From Pseudovirgaria hyperparasitica (Eukaryota; Ascomycota; Dothideomycetes; Acrospermales; Acrospermaceae), in contig NW_022985555.1 in the NCBI RefSeq assembly GCF_010093815.1, positions 1,427,727-1,491,726 of the forward strand: a DNA stretch of 64,000 nt, in the 5' to 3' direction. Both the position numbers and the translations under genes were made by a program. Each line of letters starts with the position of its first letter. The stretch's first letter is position 1. Shown here in pieces: positions 46,927 to 58,142 of the stretch. The notes under the pieces were generated by a model. The model was not told the origin of the DNA. It made no database searches and saw nothing but the letters and a program-made list of their open reading frames with translations.

Positions 46927-47300
46927 CTTGATCGTTCAAGCTGATTATAGATAGATTGCAGAGGGCGGGCAAAACAAAGTCAGACGTCTTGACCGAGCGG
47001 CGCGTGAAGGAGTCGTTGTTGATATGAAGCAAATTGCAAGTCAGATGGAAACCTAAAACCCTCCAGGTCTGGGCACGCTCTCAGGCCGGTCCTAGCGCCC
47101 TCCCCCGGAAGATCGGCGCCAATCAGAACGAGCGCTGCCCCACTCCAACGACTGACTGCACCAAAGCTTTTTTTTGTTCGAATTTCTTGCCCTTGAAACT
47201 TTTCCAACCACGTCGTCGCATCCCTTGCCTGAACCTCCACGTCGTCTCTCATCTCCCAGGACGCCTCCTCCTCGCTACTTTCTGCTCATTGTTTACCATC
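46927..47300. promoter_or_regulatory. bidirectional promoter between LC8 and Mrd1
   Basis: The 374 bp between two divergent start codons must hold both promoters and 5' UTRs. A GCTTTTTTTTG tract at about 47,164-47,175 could be a poly(dA:dT) nucleosome-excluding element. No TATA box is evident. The regulatory role is inferred from geometry. Confidence 0.6.
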
Positions 47301-50099
47301 ATGGCCTCGTCGCGTATCTTCGTTCGCGGCTTGCCCCCAACGCTGACCGACGAAGAGTTCAAGAAGCATTTCTCCAGCCTATCTGCCACGACCGACACAA
47401 AGCTGTTTCAGCAACGCCGAATCGGCTATGTCGGGTACCGGACGCCGGAAGAGGCCGCCAAGGCAGTCAAGTACTTCAATCGGACCTTCATCCGCATGTC
47501 GAAAATACACGTAGAGTCAGCACGACCTGTAGGAGAGAAACTCCGAATGGACGGCTGATGAGACGACTGACACCAGCACAGATAAGCGAGAGTAATCCAC
47601 GAGCTCGCGTCCAGAATCCAGCCCACGCTTCGACAGACTCCGACATCCGCAAACATTCCCACGACGATGTCAACGCAAATCCATTGAAACGCAAGCGAGG
47701 CGAGGTCAAAGGTTCTACAGAGGATCCCAAACTCCAAGAGTTCCTGGAAGTCATGCAGCGCCCTTCCAAACCCAAGAACATCCTCGGCGGAAGCAGCAAC
47801 GTTGATGACGTACCCGAAGCTGCTCCCAAAATAGCCGGAGAGGAGGCTGAGAGTGACGACGAGTATCAGGAAGTGCGCAAGAAGAGCAAGGGTAATGATA
47901 TTTCGCCAGCAAATCACCAACATTCTCTGGACAAGGGCCGCACTGCGTCAAACAATGAACCTCCCATAGAGCAAATCTCGCCCCCGGAAGATGTTGATAT
48001 GACTCGCGTGGAAAGTGTTGCACCACCTGCTACTGATGCAGACTGGCTTAGATCAAGGACGAGTCGCTTGCTGGACATTGAAAGTGACGAAGATGACGCA
48101 CCTACCGAGTCCCGTCCTGTGGTGTCTCATTCTGACTCGGCTGAAGAAGATTCAAGGACGAGTAGGGTTGCTCAAGATACCACCCAAAACGATGACGAGT
48201 CTCGTGAGACGGCGGAAGAAGCAGCTCAAGCCGAAGAGGAAGTAGCCGAGCCGCCCCAGCATGCAGGCGGACGGCTATTCATTCGCAACTTGCCATACGA
48301 TTCTACGGAGGACAGTTTACAAAAACATTTCGAGCCTTATGGCCGGATTGACGAGGTAGGCTCTCTGATATTCCCTTCTTTCCCAAGTGCAAAATATTAT
48401 GATGAACACAGATAGGGACAACTGATGCTTCGGCATTGAGGATATCCTGGGAGACTATTTTAGTAGATGCGTCTCATTTTCTGATAACACATCTTCCATG
48501 ACAAACAACAAGCATAGTATATTCGAACTCCGCTAATGTCTTGTCCCAGGTACACGTACCGGTCAGTAAGAAGACTGGCAGCAGCAAAGGTTTTGCGTAC
48601 ATCCAGTATGTGGATGCCGAAAGTGCATCGAAAGCACTGGAAGAGCTTGATGGCACCACGTTTGCAGGTCGCCTACTTCACATTTTACCCGCGGCTGCAA
48701 AAAAGGAGACCAAGTTGGACGAATTCGCGCTGTCCAAGCTACCCCTGAAAAAGCAACAGCAGATTAGAAGAAAAGCAGATGCGTCAACGTCAACGTTCAA
48801 CTGGAACTCTTTATATATGAATGTTCGTTTCTTTTCCAGCTTGCGGAAGGTCCCCACTAACATTATATGCAGACAGATGCAGTGCTATCGTCTGTTGCAG
48901 ACAGGCTCGGCCTCGATAAATCCGAGGTGCTAGATCCAACCTCCTCTGATGCTGCCATCAAGCAGGCTCACGCGGAAACTCACGTCATCAACGAGACGAA
49001 ATCTTACTTTGCCGAGAACGGTGTCGATTTAGAGGCATTCCGTAAACGTGAGAGAGGAGATACTGCTATCCTGGTCAAGAATTTCCCTTATGACACGAAA
49101 AGAGACGAGCTGAAGGACTTGTTCGAACAATATGGTACAGTCACCCGTCTACTCATACCTCCAACAGGCACGATAGCTGTCGTTCAGTACGCTCAACCAA
49201 CAGAGGCTCGGACAGCGTTCGGCAGTCTTGCGTATCGCAAATTCCGAGACTCTGTGCTCTTCCTTGAGAAGGCGCCAAAAGATTTGTTCACGACCGCGAC
49301 TGGCCCCACCAAGGCTATCACTTCGCGAGACGCCATCTCCTCCGCAAAAGACCCGAAGCTTTCTGCCGCGGACTTGCTCCAAAAGGATCAAAATGTCGAG
49401 GTCGTAGATACGTCAACGCTGTTCGTTCGGAACTTGAGCTTTGCCACCTCCGGCCAGAAGCTTACACAGGTGTTCAAGCCGCTCGACGGTTTCGTTTCTG
49501 CGACCGTGAAGACCAAGGTCAATCCCAAAAACCCAAGCGAGAAGCTCAGTATGGGCTTTGGCTTCCTGGAATTCCGCTCGAAAGAACAAGCCCAAGCCGC
49601 TGCCTCGGCGATGAATGGATACGAGCTTGACGGGCACCGACTCTTGCTCCGGGCTTCACACAAGGGACTCGATGCAGCCGAGGAGCGACGCCGAGAAGAC
49701 AAAGCTAAAAGAGCTGCCAGCAAAAGCACAAAGATCATCATCAAGAATCTTCCCTTCGAGACGAACAAGAAGGATGTACGTACTCTATTCGGAGCGTACG
49801 GACAACTACGGTCGGTTCGCGTGCCAAAGAAATTCGACAACTCGACGCGAGGCTTTGCTTTTGCAGAATTCACCACACCCAGAGAAGCAGAGAATGCACT
49901 GGAAGCACTTCGCAACACCCACATTCTCGGCAGAAAACTGGTCTTGGAGTTTGCTACCCAAGCCGCTGAAGATGCAGAGGAAGAGCTCGAGCGAATGCAG
50001 AAGAAGGTCGGGTCACAGGTCAACAAAGTGGCTCTCCAGAATCTGACCGGCGCTGGGAGAAAGAAATTTAATGTCGCAGGTGACGACGGCGAGGAGTAG
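47301..50099 (+). CDS. MRD1: Mrd1, multiple RRM pre-rRNA processing factor
   Basis: Binds pre-rRNA and the U3 region and is needed for small-subunit (18S) processing in the nucleolus. Exons 47301-47528, 47582-48355, 48550-48822, 48873-50099; introns of 53, 194 and 50 bp; 833 aa, the usual Mrd1 length. Five RRMs: RRM1 at about 3-80 (RIFVRGLPPTLTDEEFKKHF), RRM2 at about 303-382 (GGRLFIRNLPYDSTEDSLQK, split by the 194-bp intron), RRM3 at about 490-560 (TAILVKNFPYDTKRDELKDL), RRM4 at about 612-690 (STLFVRNLSFATSGQKLTQV), RRM5 at about 715-790 (KIIIKNLPFETNKKDVRTLF). Between RRM1 and RRM2 is a charged linker with the Mrd1 motif DPKLQEFLEVMQ. The other known Mrd1 signature, a helical segment ending FNWNSLYMN before RRM3, is also present. 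Intron choices restore each RRM without a gap. Confidence 0.96.
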
Positions 50100-50888
50100 G
50101 CGGGCAGGGCAGTAAGGGTTTAGACAAAGGCGTCGGTGTCCCTTGCTTCGCACCACCACCACCAACACCTCATCACGCCCCCTCCGGCCCCTCTGCCTCA
50201 CCCTTCACTTGACGTAGCAATCTACAAAAGCAACTTGCTCGATCCCCTCGCAGAACAAATCCTGACTAGACTGCGGGGACGAATTAACATCGACCCAGGG
50301 CCGTCTTACCAGTGTATCTGCGCATCCCTTCAAACATTACTGACTTGCATATCCTGGGCAGAGCGGACTACCGCTAACCGAGAACACCACAGGCCTCAGC
50401 ATTCTTCGCATAGATGTTTAAAAGACATTCCTGTCTTCGTCGCCAGGGAGGAGGGACCCTTTCGCCACCAGATAGCCAGGAACCATCGCCGGAAGCGTCT
50501 GCCTTGCATTCTTCCACCTAAGTAATCTCTGTCTGACATTCCCAGCATTGAAACCGGCAACAAGCGATATGATGTAACGGGAGGTCTTGGGCCTTGTTAC
50601 TGAGTATGGCTAGATCATTGCCAAAAGGCGACGCGAGCTTGCTCTCAGCAGGATATGTACGAAGGGCAGCTTGATTGCCCAGGGGTCCTATAAACAAAGA
50701 TTACATTCCCGTCCACACCATCAGCATTCCTCTTCTCTGCCCGTGTGTTCGCTTCCTTCTTTCCGACACATCGCGTTGCCACTCATTGTCTGTTCACTTC
50801 TCACCGTACGTGCCTTGCTGACGCTCATTCATTCTTATCCTTCGATATTTTCGTCTCCAATCTGGCATTCCAAATCTACATCGCTCCC
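50100..50888. other. promoter and leader of the AbaA-type gene
   Basis: 789 bp between Mrd1 and the TEA-domain gene. Pyrimidine-rich from 50,700, as in many fungal leaders. A frame opening at 50,745 runs into the gene in phase, so an earlier start is possible. Confidence 0.5.
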
Positions 50889-53382
50889 ATGGAGCCGTGT
50901 GGTCATATCTCGCCACCTGTATTGCCGTCAAACGCGCCAGCTCTCTCTCCTCCCATTTACGGGGGCCATTCGTCGAGGGCGTTGCAAGAGAGGTCGAGTA
51001 ATGCACAACGTGACGGGTATGAGCAAGACCTGAGGAAGATATCGGATGCGTCGTCGACAGAGAACCGCTATGGCAAGATGTCACCAAGTCTTGCATCACA
51101 TGAGCATCCTGCGGATCAGGAAAAGAAGAAAAGCGACAGCCCGGCCGAGAGAGAGTTTGCTGCTCTATGGCGCCGACTTGAGAGCTCCGAGGCGTACAAG
51201 AAGTATCGTGCAAGACAGCCTCGAGATGCCAACGAGCAAGATCAGAAGTGGCCGGAGCATATGGAGGCTGCCTTCTTTCGGGGTATGTATTCAAACAGTC
51301 ATAGACAGCTATACCTTCACCTAATCAATCGTGCGTAGCTCTAGTCAAGTACGAGCCCATGGGTCGACGAAAGCAAACGCTGAACGGGACATTGCGTGGC
51401 CGCAATGAACTCATCGCAGACGAGATCTTGAAGCTCACAAAAGAGAAACGTAACCGCAAGCAAGTGTCGAGTCATCTCCAAGTTCTTAAGACGCTCCTCA
51501 AGAACGACCCCATGAGTAAGCCTTCAGCTCTGGTAGCATTCCACACGACTAATGCTCTGGCGTAGTCATGAGATATTTGTCCAAGGAAGACTTTCAAGAT
51601 CGCAAGCGACGGCCCTCTTGTGCGCACTTGTCCCGTCGTCGTCGTCGCCCACATACCGCGCAGGCGGCCGCTATATCCAACGCAACTTATCAAGCGCTCT
51701 CCTTACCTTGGCAAACGGAGTCCCTAGCAGAAACTCCGTGTTTAGCATCGCCCGACTCCCCCATCCCCGCTCCGCTCTGGTCAGGCACTCTCATGCCTTC
51801 ACACTTTGACGTATATGTCCGCGACTCATACATGCGCGCTATCCACACGCACACGTCATTCTCCGCAAGCCCACAAGGCGATGACGTCCGCCTCGAGTCT
51901 CTGCCGAATCTAGCTTCCGCCTACCCTCCGCTCGCCGAGCTTGTTTCCCAGACGAACCTCGCCGACGAAGCCACGTCGCTCCCGAATGTTGTTCTCATGC
52001 ACGCCAGCTTCGACATCCACACCGATCCCCTCCCCGGCAACGCCGAGATCTGTATTCGCGAAGAGTTTGACGCCCAGCCGGGTCTCGGCGTCTTTGAGCA
52101 CTTTGAGTGTCGCACAACGTTCCTGCTCGACGGCGTCGAAACAGAAAAGGTCAGCGGCGAGATCAAAGAACACGACATTGAAGCGGGACGTCTGAGTGGC
52201 ACGCCGTTTGGGAGCATGTTCTGGGCCTATCGGTTCACGCAGTTGGCCAAGAAGCTTCGTGATACTGGCACCGGCGATGGCGAGGGCAATCGTGCCGAAG
52301 TCGCGGGGATCCTGTCGCGCATGTCCGCCGTCCAGGAGATCTTTGCCAGCGGAGACAAGTGGCAGCGAAGCCAGCGCATCCTGCTTGTGGCGTGGCGGTT
52401 CAGTCTCGCGCCCCTGGGTCTGCCGGGCACTTCGACGTGGCATCGTGTGCGCGTGCCGAGCGCGGATGAGGTTGCGTGTCTGACGGCGTCGGCGGCCGAT
52501 CTGGAGATGCTGTATGCCGGCCAGGCAAACCTCGATCGCTACGCAGGCCACGGGCACGATGATCTATATTCGGCTACGGCTGCGGCTGCACCACCACCAA
52601 CAACAACAGCAGGCGGCGAATGTTCAAACTACGCAGAGAGCTTCCGCAGTGCCCTCACGACACCGCACACCGGCACGCCCGTCGACGAACGAACATATTT
52701 CGACGCAAGCACCACCGCCCATGAAATAACCACCCTCTCCGGCGCCGCCCTCGCAGATCTATCAACAACCACCGCAACCCTCGCGGAAATGGCCTCTTGC
52801 GGCGGCGCACAGCTCGAGCACACACACGTCCATCCACACAACGACGACGACGACGACACCATCCAACCCGGCATCGAAGACAGCGAGCCCCACACCCACA
52901 CCCACCCCGCAAGCCTCTCCACATCCACCTCCGCCCCCTCCCTCTCCCGCAGCACAAGCACAGACCACCTCCGCGCCTCCCCAGACTTCCCCCTCCAGCC
53001 CAGCATCCAGGAATTCTGCATTGCCCCGAGCGCCGTCTACCATGCTATCCAGCAGCACGTCAGTCCGTCGCAGCTCACGCATCATGACGGTGATGGTTGT
53101 GGCATGGGCACGGCTGGGCATGGGCATGGGCATGGACACGGGGGGGATACGCATCATGCGGGTGCGTATCATCATCATTTTCATCATCATCACGCGCAGC
53201 GCTGGGCGGGAATATATGATGAGTTGCTTGTGGGGCCGGATGGTGTGGAGGTTGAGGGTGGGGAGGGCGGGTTCGAGGGGTTCGAGGGGTTGTGTGCTGG
53301 TGGTGGGGCGGTTGGAGGGGGGGTGGGGAGTGGGAATGGGAATGGGAATGGGAAGGTTGAGGGGTGGGTTGGGGGGTTTTGA
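50889..53382 (+). CDS. abaA: TEA/ATTS-domain transcription factor, AbaA type
   Basis: In Aspergillus and relatives AbaA binds CATTCY sites and drives phialide and conidium formation. Exons 50889-51282, 51339-51515, 51566-53382; introns of 56 and 50 bp; 795 aa. The TEA domain spans residues of about 118-190 across all three exons: [72 protein letters not shown]. The region after it has a conserved-looking middle ([20 protein letters not shown] ... MLPxx-like [17 protein letters not shown]) and a low-complexity C-terminus with a His/Gly run ([16 protein letters not shown] then [14 protein letters not shown]). The coding strand turns from C-rich to G-rich near 53,085, within this frame. The Met at 50889 starts a Pro/Ser-rich stretch that fits; an upstream in-frame start exists. 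AbaA rather than Tec1/TEF1 is favoured because of the clade. Confidence 0.88.
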
Positions 53383-53888
53383 GAGAGGGGGAGAGGGGGA
53401 GGGAGAAAGAGCATGGACTTGATGGGATGGGATGGGATGGGGAAAGAGGATCAAGGTTTTTGTGTCTTGCTGTTTGTTCTGCGTGCGGTGGTGGTGGGTA
53501 CTGTGGCTTTTGCTTGCGTGGTGGGTGTATAATAGGGGTGTCAGGGGGCGAGAATGGCAGAGAGGAGAGAAGAAAGGAGGAGAGGAGAGGAGAGGAGAGA
53601 AGAAAAGAGAGAAAGAAAGAGAGGAGAGCAAGGCCTCTGCTGGTATCTGTCCGAGCAAGCACTTTACCCGCCCCCTCTCGCGGTCCGCAGGTTTTCAATC
53701 TTCTTTTATACCACACACACACATCATGTATAATCTAGCTTTAAAACCGTAATAATTGTTAATTCCTAAAATAATCCCCCTCGTTTGTAGTAGTAGTCTG
53801 TATTATTCATATAATAACATCAGCTTCACCGACACCGACACCGACACTCTTGGAAGCCCTAGAAATCCCTAAGAAAGGTCATGTCTGC

Positions 53889-53895
<7 letters not shown>

Positions 53896-53944
<49 letters not shown>
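53896..53944. repeat. (GT)n microsatellite
   Basis: Long perfect alternating GT tract of about 24 units, followed by TTTG repeats to about 54,002. Confidence 0.95.
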
Positions 53945-53945
<1 letters not shown>

Positions 53946-53949
53946 CCGC

Positions 53950-54126
53950 GTGTGATTGTTTGTTTGTTTTGGGTTTGTTTGTTTGTTTTGGGTTTGTTTG
54001 TTGGCGGTGTATGGCTGAATAGCTAGGTAGCTAGCTGGCTCGTTCTGCGCGTCTGTTCTTGCTGTGTTTATGTTTATGTTTTGTGTGTTTATGTTTTATG
54101 TGTTTATGTGTTTATGTGTTTATGTT
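53950..54126. repeat. TTTG and TTTATG degenerate repeats
   Basis: Two TTTG clusters (53,950-54,002) and a TTTATGTG-type cluster (54,064-54,126). Confidence 0.8.
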
Positions 54127-54299
54127 CTTCTTTCTTTCGAGGAAGGCATGTCATGGAATGGAATGGCGGAATGGCGGAGCGCGGAATGGGGAATGCGATT
54201 GGGGGAATACGATTGGGGGGGGAAACATGAAACGCAGATTGTGAAACGGAGCAGAACAGAGAGAGTTAGTTTAGAGAAGTCCGGGGGTGACGCGGCGCC

Positions 54300-54381
54300 N
54301 NNNNNNNNNNNNNNNNNNNNNNNNNNNNNNNNNNNNNNNNNNNNNNNNNNNNNNNNNNNNNNNNNNNNNNNNNNNNNNNNN
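54300..54381. other. assembly gap (82 N)
   Basis: Run of 82 undetermined bases in a G-rich stretch; the right edge is a G7 run. Gap size may be estimated or arbitrary. Frames that cross it are not real. Confidence 0.99.
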
Positions 54382-54784
54382 GGGGGGGCAAAGCAGGCAA
54401 AGCAGGGCCGTGTGAACACGGAAACAGTGGTTAAAAAGTGAGCTGGAGAATGGAGAATGGAGATGGGAGATAAGGAGGGGGATAAATTAGATAAGAGAGA
54501 GAGAGTCAAAACGACAGAAGTACGACAACGGGGGGACGTAACCAATGTAAAAAGTATTATCCTTCTAGAATTAATACGACCTAGATGTCACCCCTATACC
54601 ACCATCTCCAATCATGATTGATTCCACGTCGTATATCGCCGCAGCGTGGAATGTCGTAGCGTCGTAGCATCGTATATCGCATATCGCATATCGCACATCG
54701 CACATCGCACACCGTATCATCCCGCATCCATACCCTATCCAGTAACCTCCACCGCGCCCACCCTCTCCACATCCAGCGTTTGCG

Positions 54785-54804
54785 TATATATATATATATA
54801 TATA
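54785..54804. repeat. (TA)n microsatellite
   Basis: Ten TA units followed by a short CA run. Confidence 0.9.
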
Positions 54805-54935
54805 CACACAAATATATATACAAATATCTCGGAATCTCAACAAAGCTTTCCCCCGCGATATCGGGAATACCAGGATACCCACCCCCCTGGTCTCGACACG
54901 GCTGTTTGGGGGGCGTCCTGGGCTGTATGGAGCAT

Positions 54936-54970
54936 GGTGATGGTGGTGGTGGTGGTGGTGGTGGCGGTGA
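54936..54970. repeat. (GGT)n trinucleotide repeat
   Basis: About ten GGT units with GGTGAT and GGCGGT variants at the ends. Confidence 0.9.
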
Positions 54971-55042
54971 TGAAGGGTTGAAAAACCATCTAGCAAGATC
55001 CATTTCCGAGAACCATGAATGACCGAAAAAAGATCCCTAGCC

Positions 55043-55062
55043 GGCTAGCTAGCTAGCTAGCC
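55043..55062. repeat. (CTAG)n repeat
   Basis: Five CTAG-type units, self-complementary. Confidence 0.85.
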
Positions 55063-55811
55063 AAGGGGGGAGACGGGAGCCCAGGCAGGGCGCGGCGACG
55101 GACTCAGCAGACGCCGCGCCCCAAAGAGTGTGGATTGATGGTCTTGTGGGCTGGCTGCGTTTGCTCTAGATGGGAGACTGGATCTCGTGTGGAAGGGGAT
55201 AGGGTTGTGGATTTGGGAGGGGGGTGTATGTTCGATGGTGAGGTCTGGGATAGTGTGAGGTCTAACTAGCGCGCGATCGAGGTTGATACGCTGTTTACTG
55301 TGCGTGGGTGTTGAGCTTACTGTTGGACATTCCAGAATCCAGGCATGCAAGAAGCATCCATCCAAGTCTCTATCCAAGTCTCTATCCACTCCCACAATCC
55401 CACATTCCCCGTTCGAACACAACTACCCCACAATCCCCGTTCGAAAACAATTTACCTACCCCACAATCCTCGTTCGACAACAACTACCCAACACGCAGCC
55501 CCCGAGCATGGTTGCCCTTGTATTAACGCCCAATAACCGGTAATATATACTCTATTCGAGAGATACATGATCAAGAATGAGCTCGACCATGTGGTGTTTA
55601 TCACCAGTGGACGCGTCATATACCAGGCTTGTTTGTTGTGTGACGTGACTTGTGTTGCTGGGATTGGTGGTGTTGGTGGGTGGAGCTGTGTGGTTTGTGT
55701 ATGGCTTCGGGCTTGAGGGGGTGGTTATATGCATTTGACGAAGATGTACATCAGGACTTGCTATCGGCTGTGCCGTCTTTGAGTAGGTTCACGCAGGTCC
55801 CATCCGTTAGC

Positions 55812-55857
55812 TCCAGGTCCAGGGAGGTCCAGGTCCAGGTCCAGGTACAGGTCCAGC
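55812..55857. repeat. (AGGTCC)n hexamer array
   Basis: Seven to eight units of CCAGGT/AGGTCC with slight variation. Confidence 0.9.
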
Positions 55858-56750
55858 TTTAGTAGAAAGCATCAACACCACATTGCACATTGCACGTCGA
55901 CCATATACCACGCGAATGAAAATACATACACACACCACCAATTACAGCCCTATTCTCACCCCACATCACGCAAGATATCCTAGAATGCTTAGTATCTACT
56001 CTATCAAGGCTGTATATATGTTACGCTATTTCATACCATGCTATATGTATATCACGACTCCAGGTCCGTTTTATGCATGTATATACCTCGCGCCAGCAAT
56101 GTAGATTATGGTAAAGTAGAACAGATGACGACACGACAACACGACAATACGATTTGATACGACACGGCACGGCACAAAGGCGCAGTGTAATAGTAGCCGA
56201 TAATAAACACTATTCACTTATATCCCATTACCCGACGTGCGTGTGTGTGTAACACAGCACAGCAGCACACAACACAACAATTCATATCCTCTCCACGGGA
56301 CGGTGAAAGCAAGCGCACGCTGCACAACACCACAACCCTCCACCTATTTCCTATCCAAGATTTTGTATCTTGCATTTTATATTCTTACTTCTCCTTTCCT
56401 GTATTCTCCCTTTACATACTCTTCCTGATTCCTCATTCCCATTCCATAACCCCTGTCTATTTTCTTGTTATCTCCAATCCATACGTCTCACTCACTCCAA
56501 CATTCCCATCCCCACCAACCTATCCATCCACCCTCGCACTCATCCCAGCTCTTTCCCTCGCTCTTTCACAAACACCCATAGCTCGCAACATAGCTCAGCC
56601 CACCCCAGCCCGACCGCCCGTCCGTCCGGACATACCCCACCTCAAAAGTCCGCACGCCCCGTCCAATCCGTACGTCCAATCCCAATCCATCCGCACACCT
56701 GCATCGGCTCCCCGCAGCAGTAGCAACACCTACCCTGGCAGCCAGCCAGC

Positions 56751-56801
56751 CAGCCAAATCAAACGAACCAAATCAAACGAACCAAATCAAACGAAACGAA
56801 A
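56751..56801. repeat. AAATCAAACGAACC direct repeat
   Basis: Three near-identical units of about 14 nt, after a CCAG run. Confidence 0.85.
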
Positions 56802-57253
56802 GAAAGATAACGCAAGGAGCGAAAAAGGGCCTTGGCAATATTTCTTTTGTATTCCCCCGATATTGGCGGGCATAACCCCCTAGACAACTGCAAGGCTGGG
56901 GGAATTTATTTTATTCTATTTAAGTAGGCTGGCACAGCTGCTCGTGTGGAGGTTTTTTCTGTGATTTTTTTCGAGTTTGTGAATTTGTGAGAGAGGATTT
57001 TTGGGAATATCTGAAGTGTGAGTACTAACTTATTTCTTCCTGGAGGGTATTGGTATATTTACTGCTTTTAATTTGCATTGCTTTGGATTGTCAGTCAGTC
57101 AGGGTGCTGTGCTGATGTTAGGATATAGGGAACAGCCATATCTATACCCATCCCATCCCAAGCAGCACACACACACACGTTCACACACAAACACAAACAC
57201 ACACAGCCCTCCGTACGCGACGGAGAACGATGCTCTGGCAACACCCAGCCAGC

Positions 57254-58142
57254 ATGACGAGCACAACGCAAACCACCACCACCACCAACAACGCAAACGA
57301 CCAGCCCGGCAAGCTAGGAATCAGCATTGACGACCTGCTCGGCCTCCAGGCAGCCTGCTTCGAATGGGCAGACAGCTACGATGCCAAAGACTGGGAGCGT
57401 CTGAGCCGCTGCATTGCACCGACGCTGCGCGTAAGTCCTCCCTTCCTTCCCCCCTTCCCATCCATCCATCTCTCCCTGCCTACAACACGACACAAGAAGA
57501 AACATCCTAAACCCCCACCCAAAACCCCAGATCGACTACCGCTCCTTCCTCAACAAACTCTGGCCCGCCATGCCCGCCGCAGAATTCATCGCCATGGCCT
57601 CCTCGCCCACCGTGCTCGGCGACCCGCTCCTCCGCACACAGCACTTCATCGGCGGCACGCGCTGGGAGCGCGTCTCGGCCACCGAGGCAATCGGCTACCA
57701 CCAACTGCGCGTCCCGCACCAGAAATACACGGATGCAACGCTCAAGACGGTGGCGGTCAAGGGCCACGCGCACAGTCATAATACGCATTGGTATAGGAAG
57801 GTGGAGGGCGAGTGGAAGTTTGCGGGGCTGAATCCGGAGATTCGCTGGTTTGAGTATGATTTTGATAGGGTTTTTGAGGGGGGGAGGGAGGCTTTTGGGG
57901 AGGAGGGGGAGAAGAAGGGGGAGATGGAGAGGGAGTTGGTGGGGCGGGTTAGTGGGGTGCCGGTGGGGATTGGGGGGGAGAAGGGGGAGGAGGATGCGTT
58001 GGATGTGTTGTTGGCGGAGGTCAAGGGGATTGGTGGTGGTGGTGGTGAGGAGGGAGTGAAGCGCAAGGCTGTGTCTGAGGGGAAGGATGGTGGTGCTGCC
58101 GTGGAGGTCAAGGCGCTTGGGCAGGGCGTCTATGCATCGTGA
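57254..58142 (+). CDS. SCD1: scytalone dehydratase with long C-terminal extension
   Basis: Dehydrates scytalone to 1,3,8-trihydroxynaphthalene and vermelone to DHN in fungal melanin synthesis. Exons 57254-57430 and 57531-58142; one 100-bp intron; 262 aa. The fold starts at about residue 24 ([20 protein letters not shown]). Active-site residues: Tyr and Asp of ADSYDAKDW, Tyr in IDYRSF straight after the intron, His in [10 protein letters not shown], His in [14 protein letters not shown], and [10 protein letters not shown]. Well-studied homologues have about 170-190 residues; here a Gly/Glu/Lys-rich tail of some 75 residues follows FEYDFDRVF, coded by G-rich DNA (from about 57,790) in contrast to the C-rich first two thirds. 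An earlier Met at 57,230 (MLWQHPAS) would add eight residues; the second Met was preferred. The gene lies 3.9 kb from the AbaA-type gene. Confidence 0.93.

Larger units (their letters stand above)
53383..57253. other. 3.9-kb spacer rich in simple repeats, with an assembly gap
   Basis: No gene is supported on either strand. Content: purine-rich GGAGAGGA runs to 53,630; (TG)n; TTTG and TTTATG repeats; an N gap; (TA)n; (GGT)n; CTAG array; AGGTCC array; and a direct AAATCAAACGAACC repeat near 56,757-56,800. 56,240-56,880 is C/A-rich and G-poor. The interval includes the promoter of the scytalone dehydratase gene. Confidence 0.55.

Noticed and set aside
54064-54545. open frames that cross the N gap
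   Set aside because: They depend on undetermined bases and low-complexity DNA.
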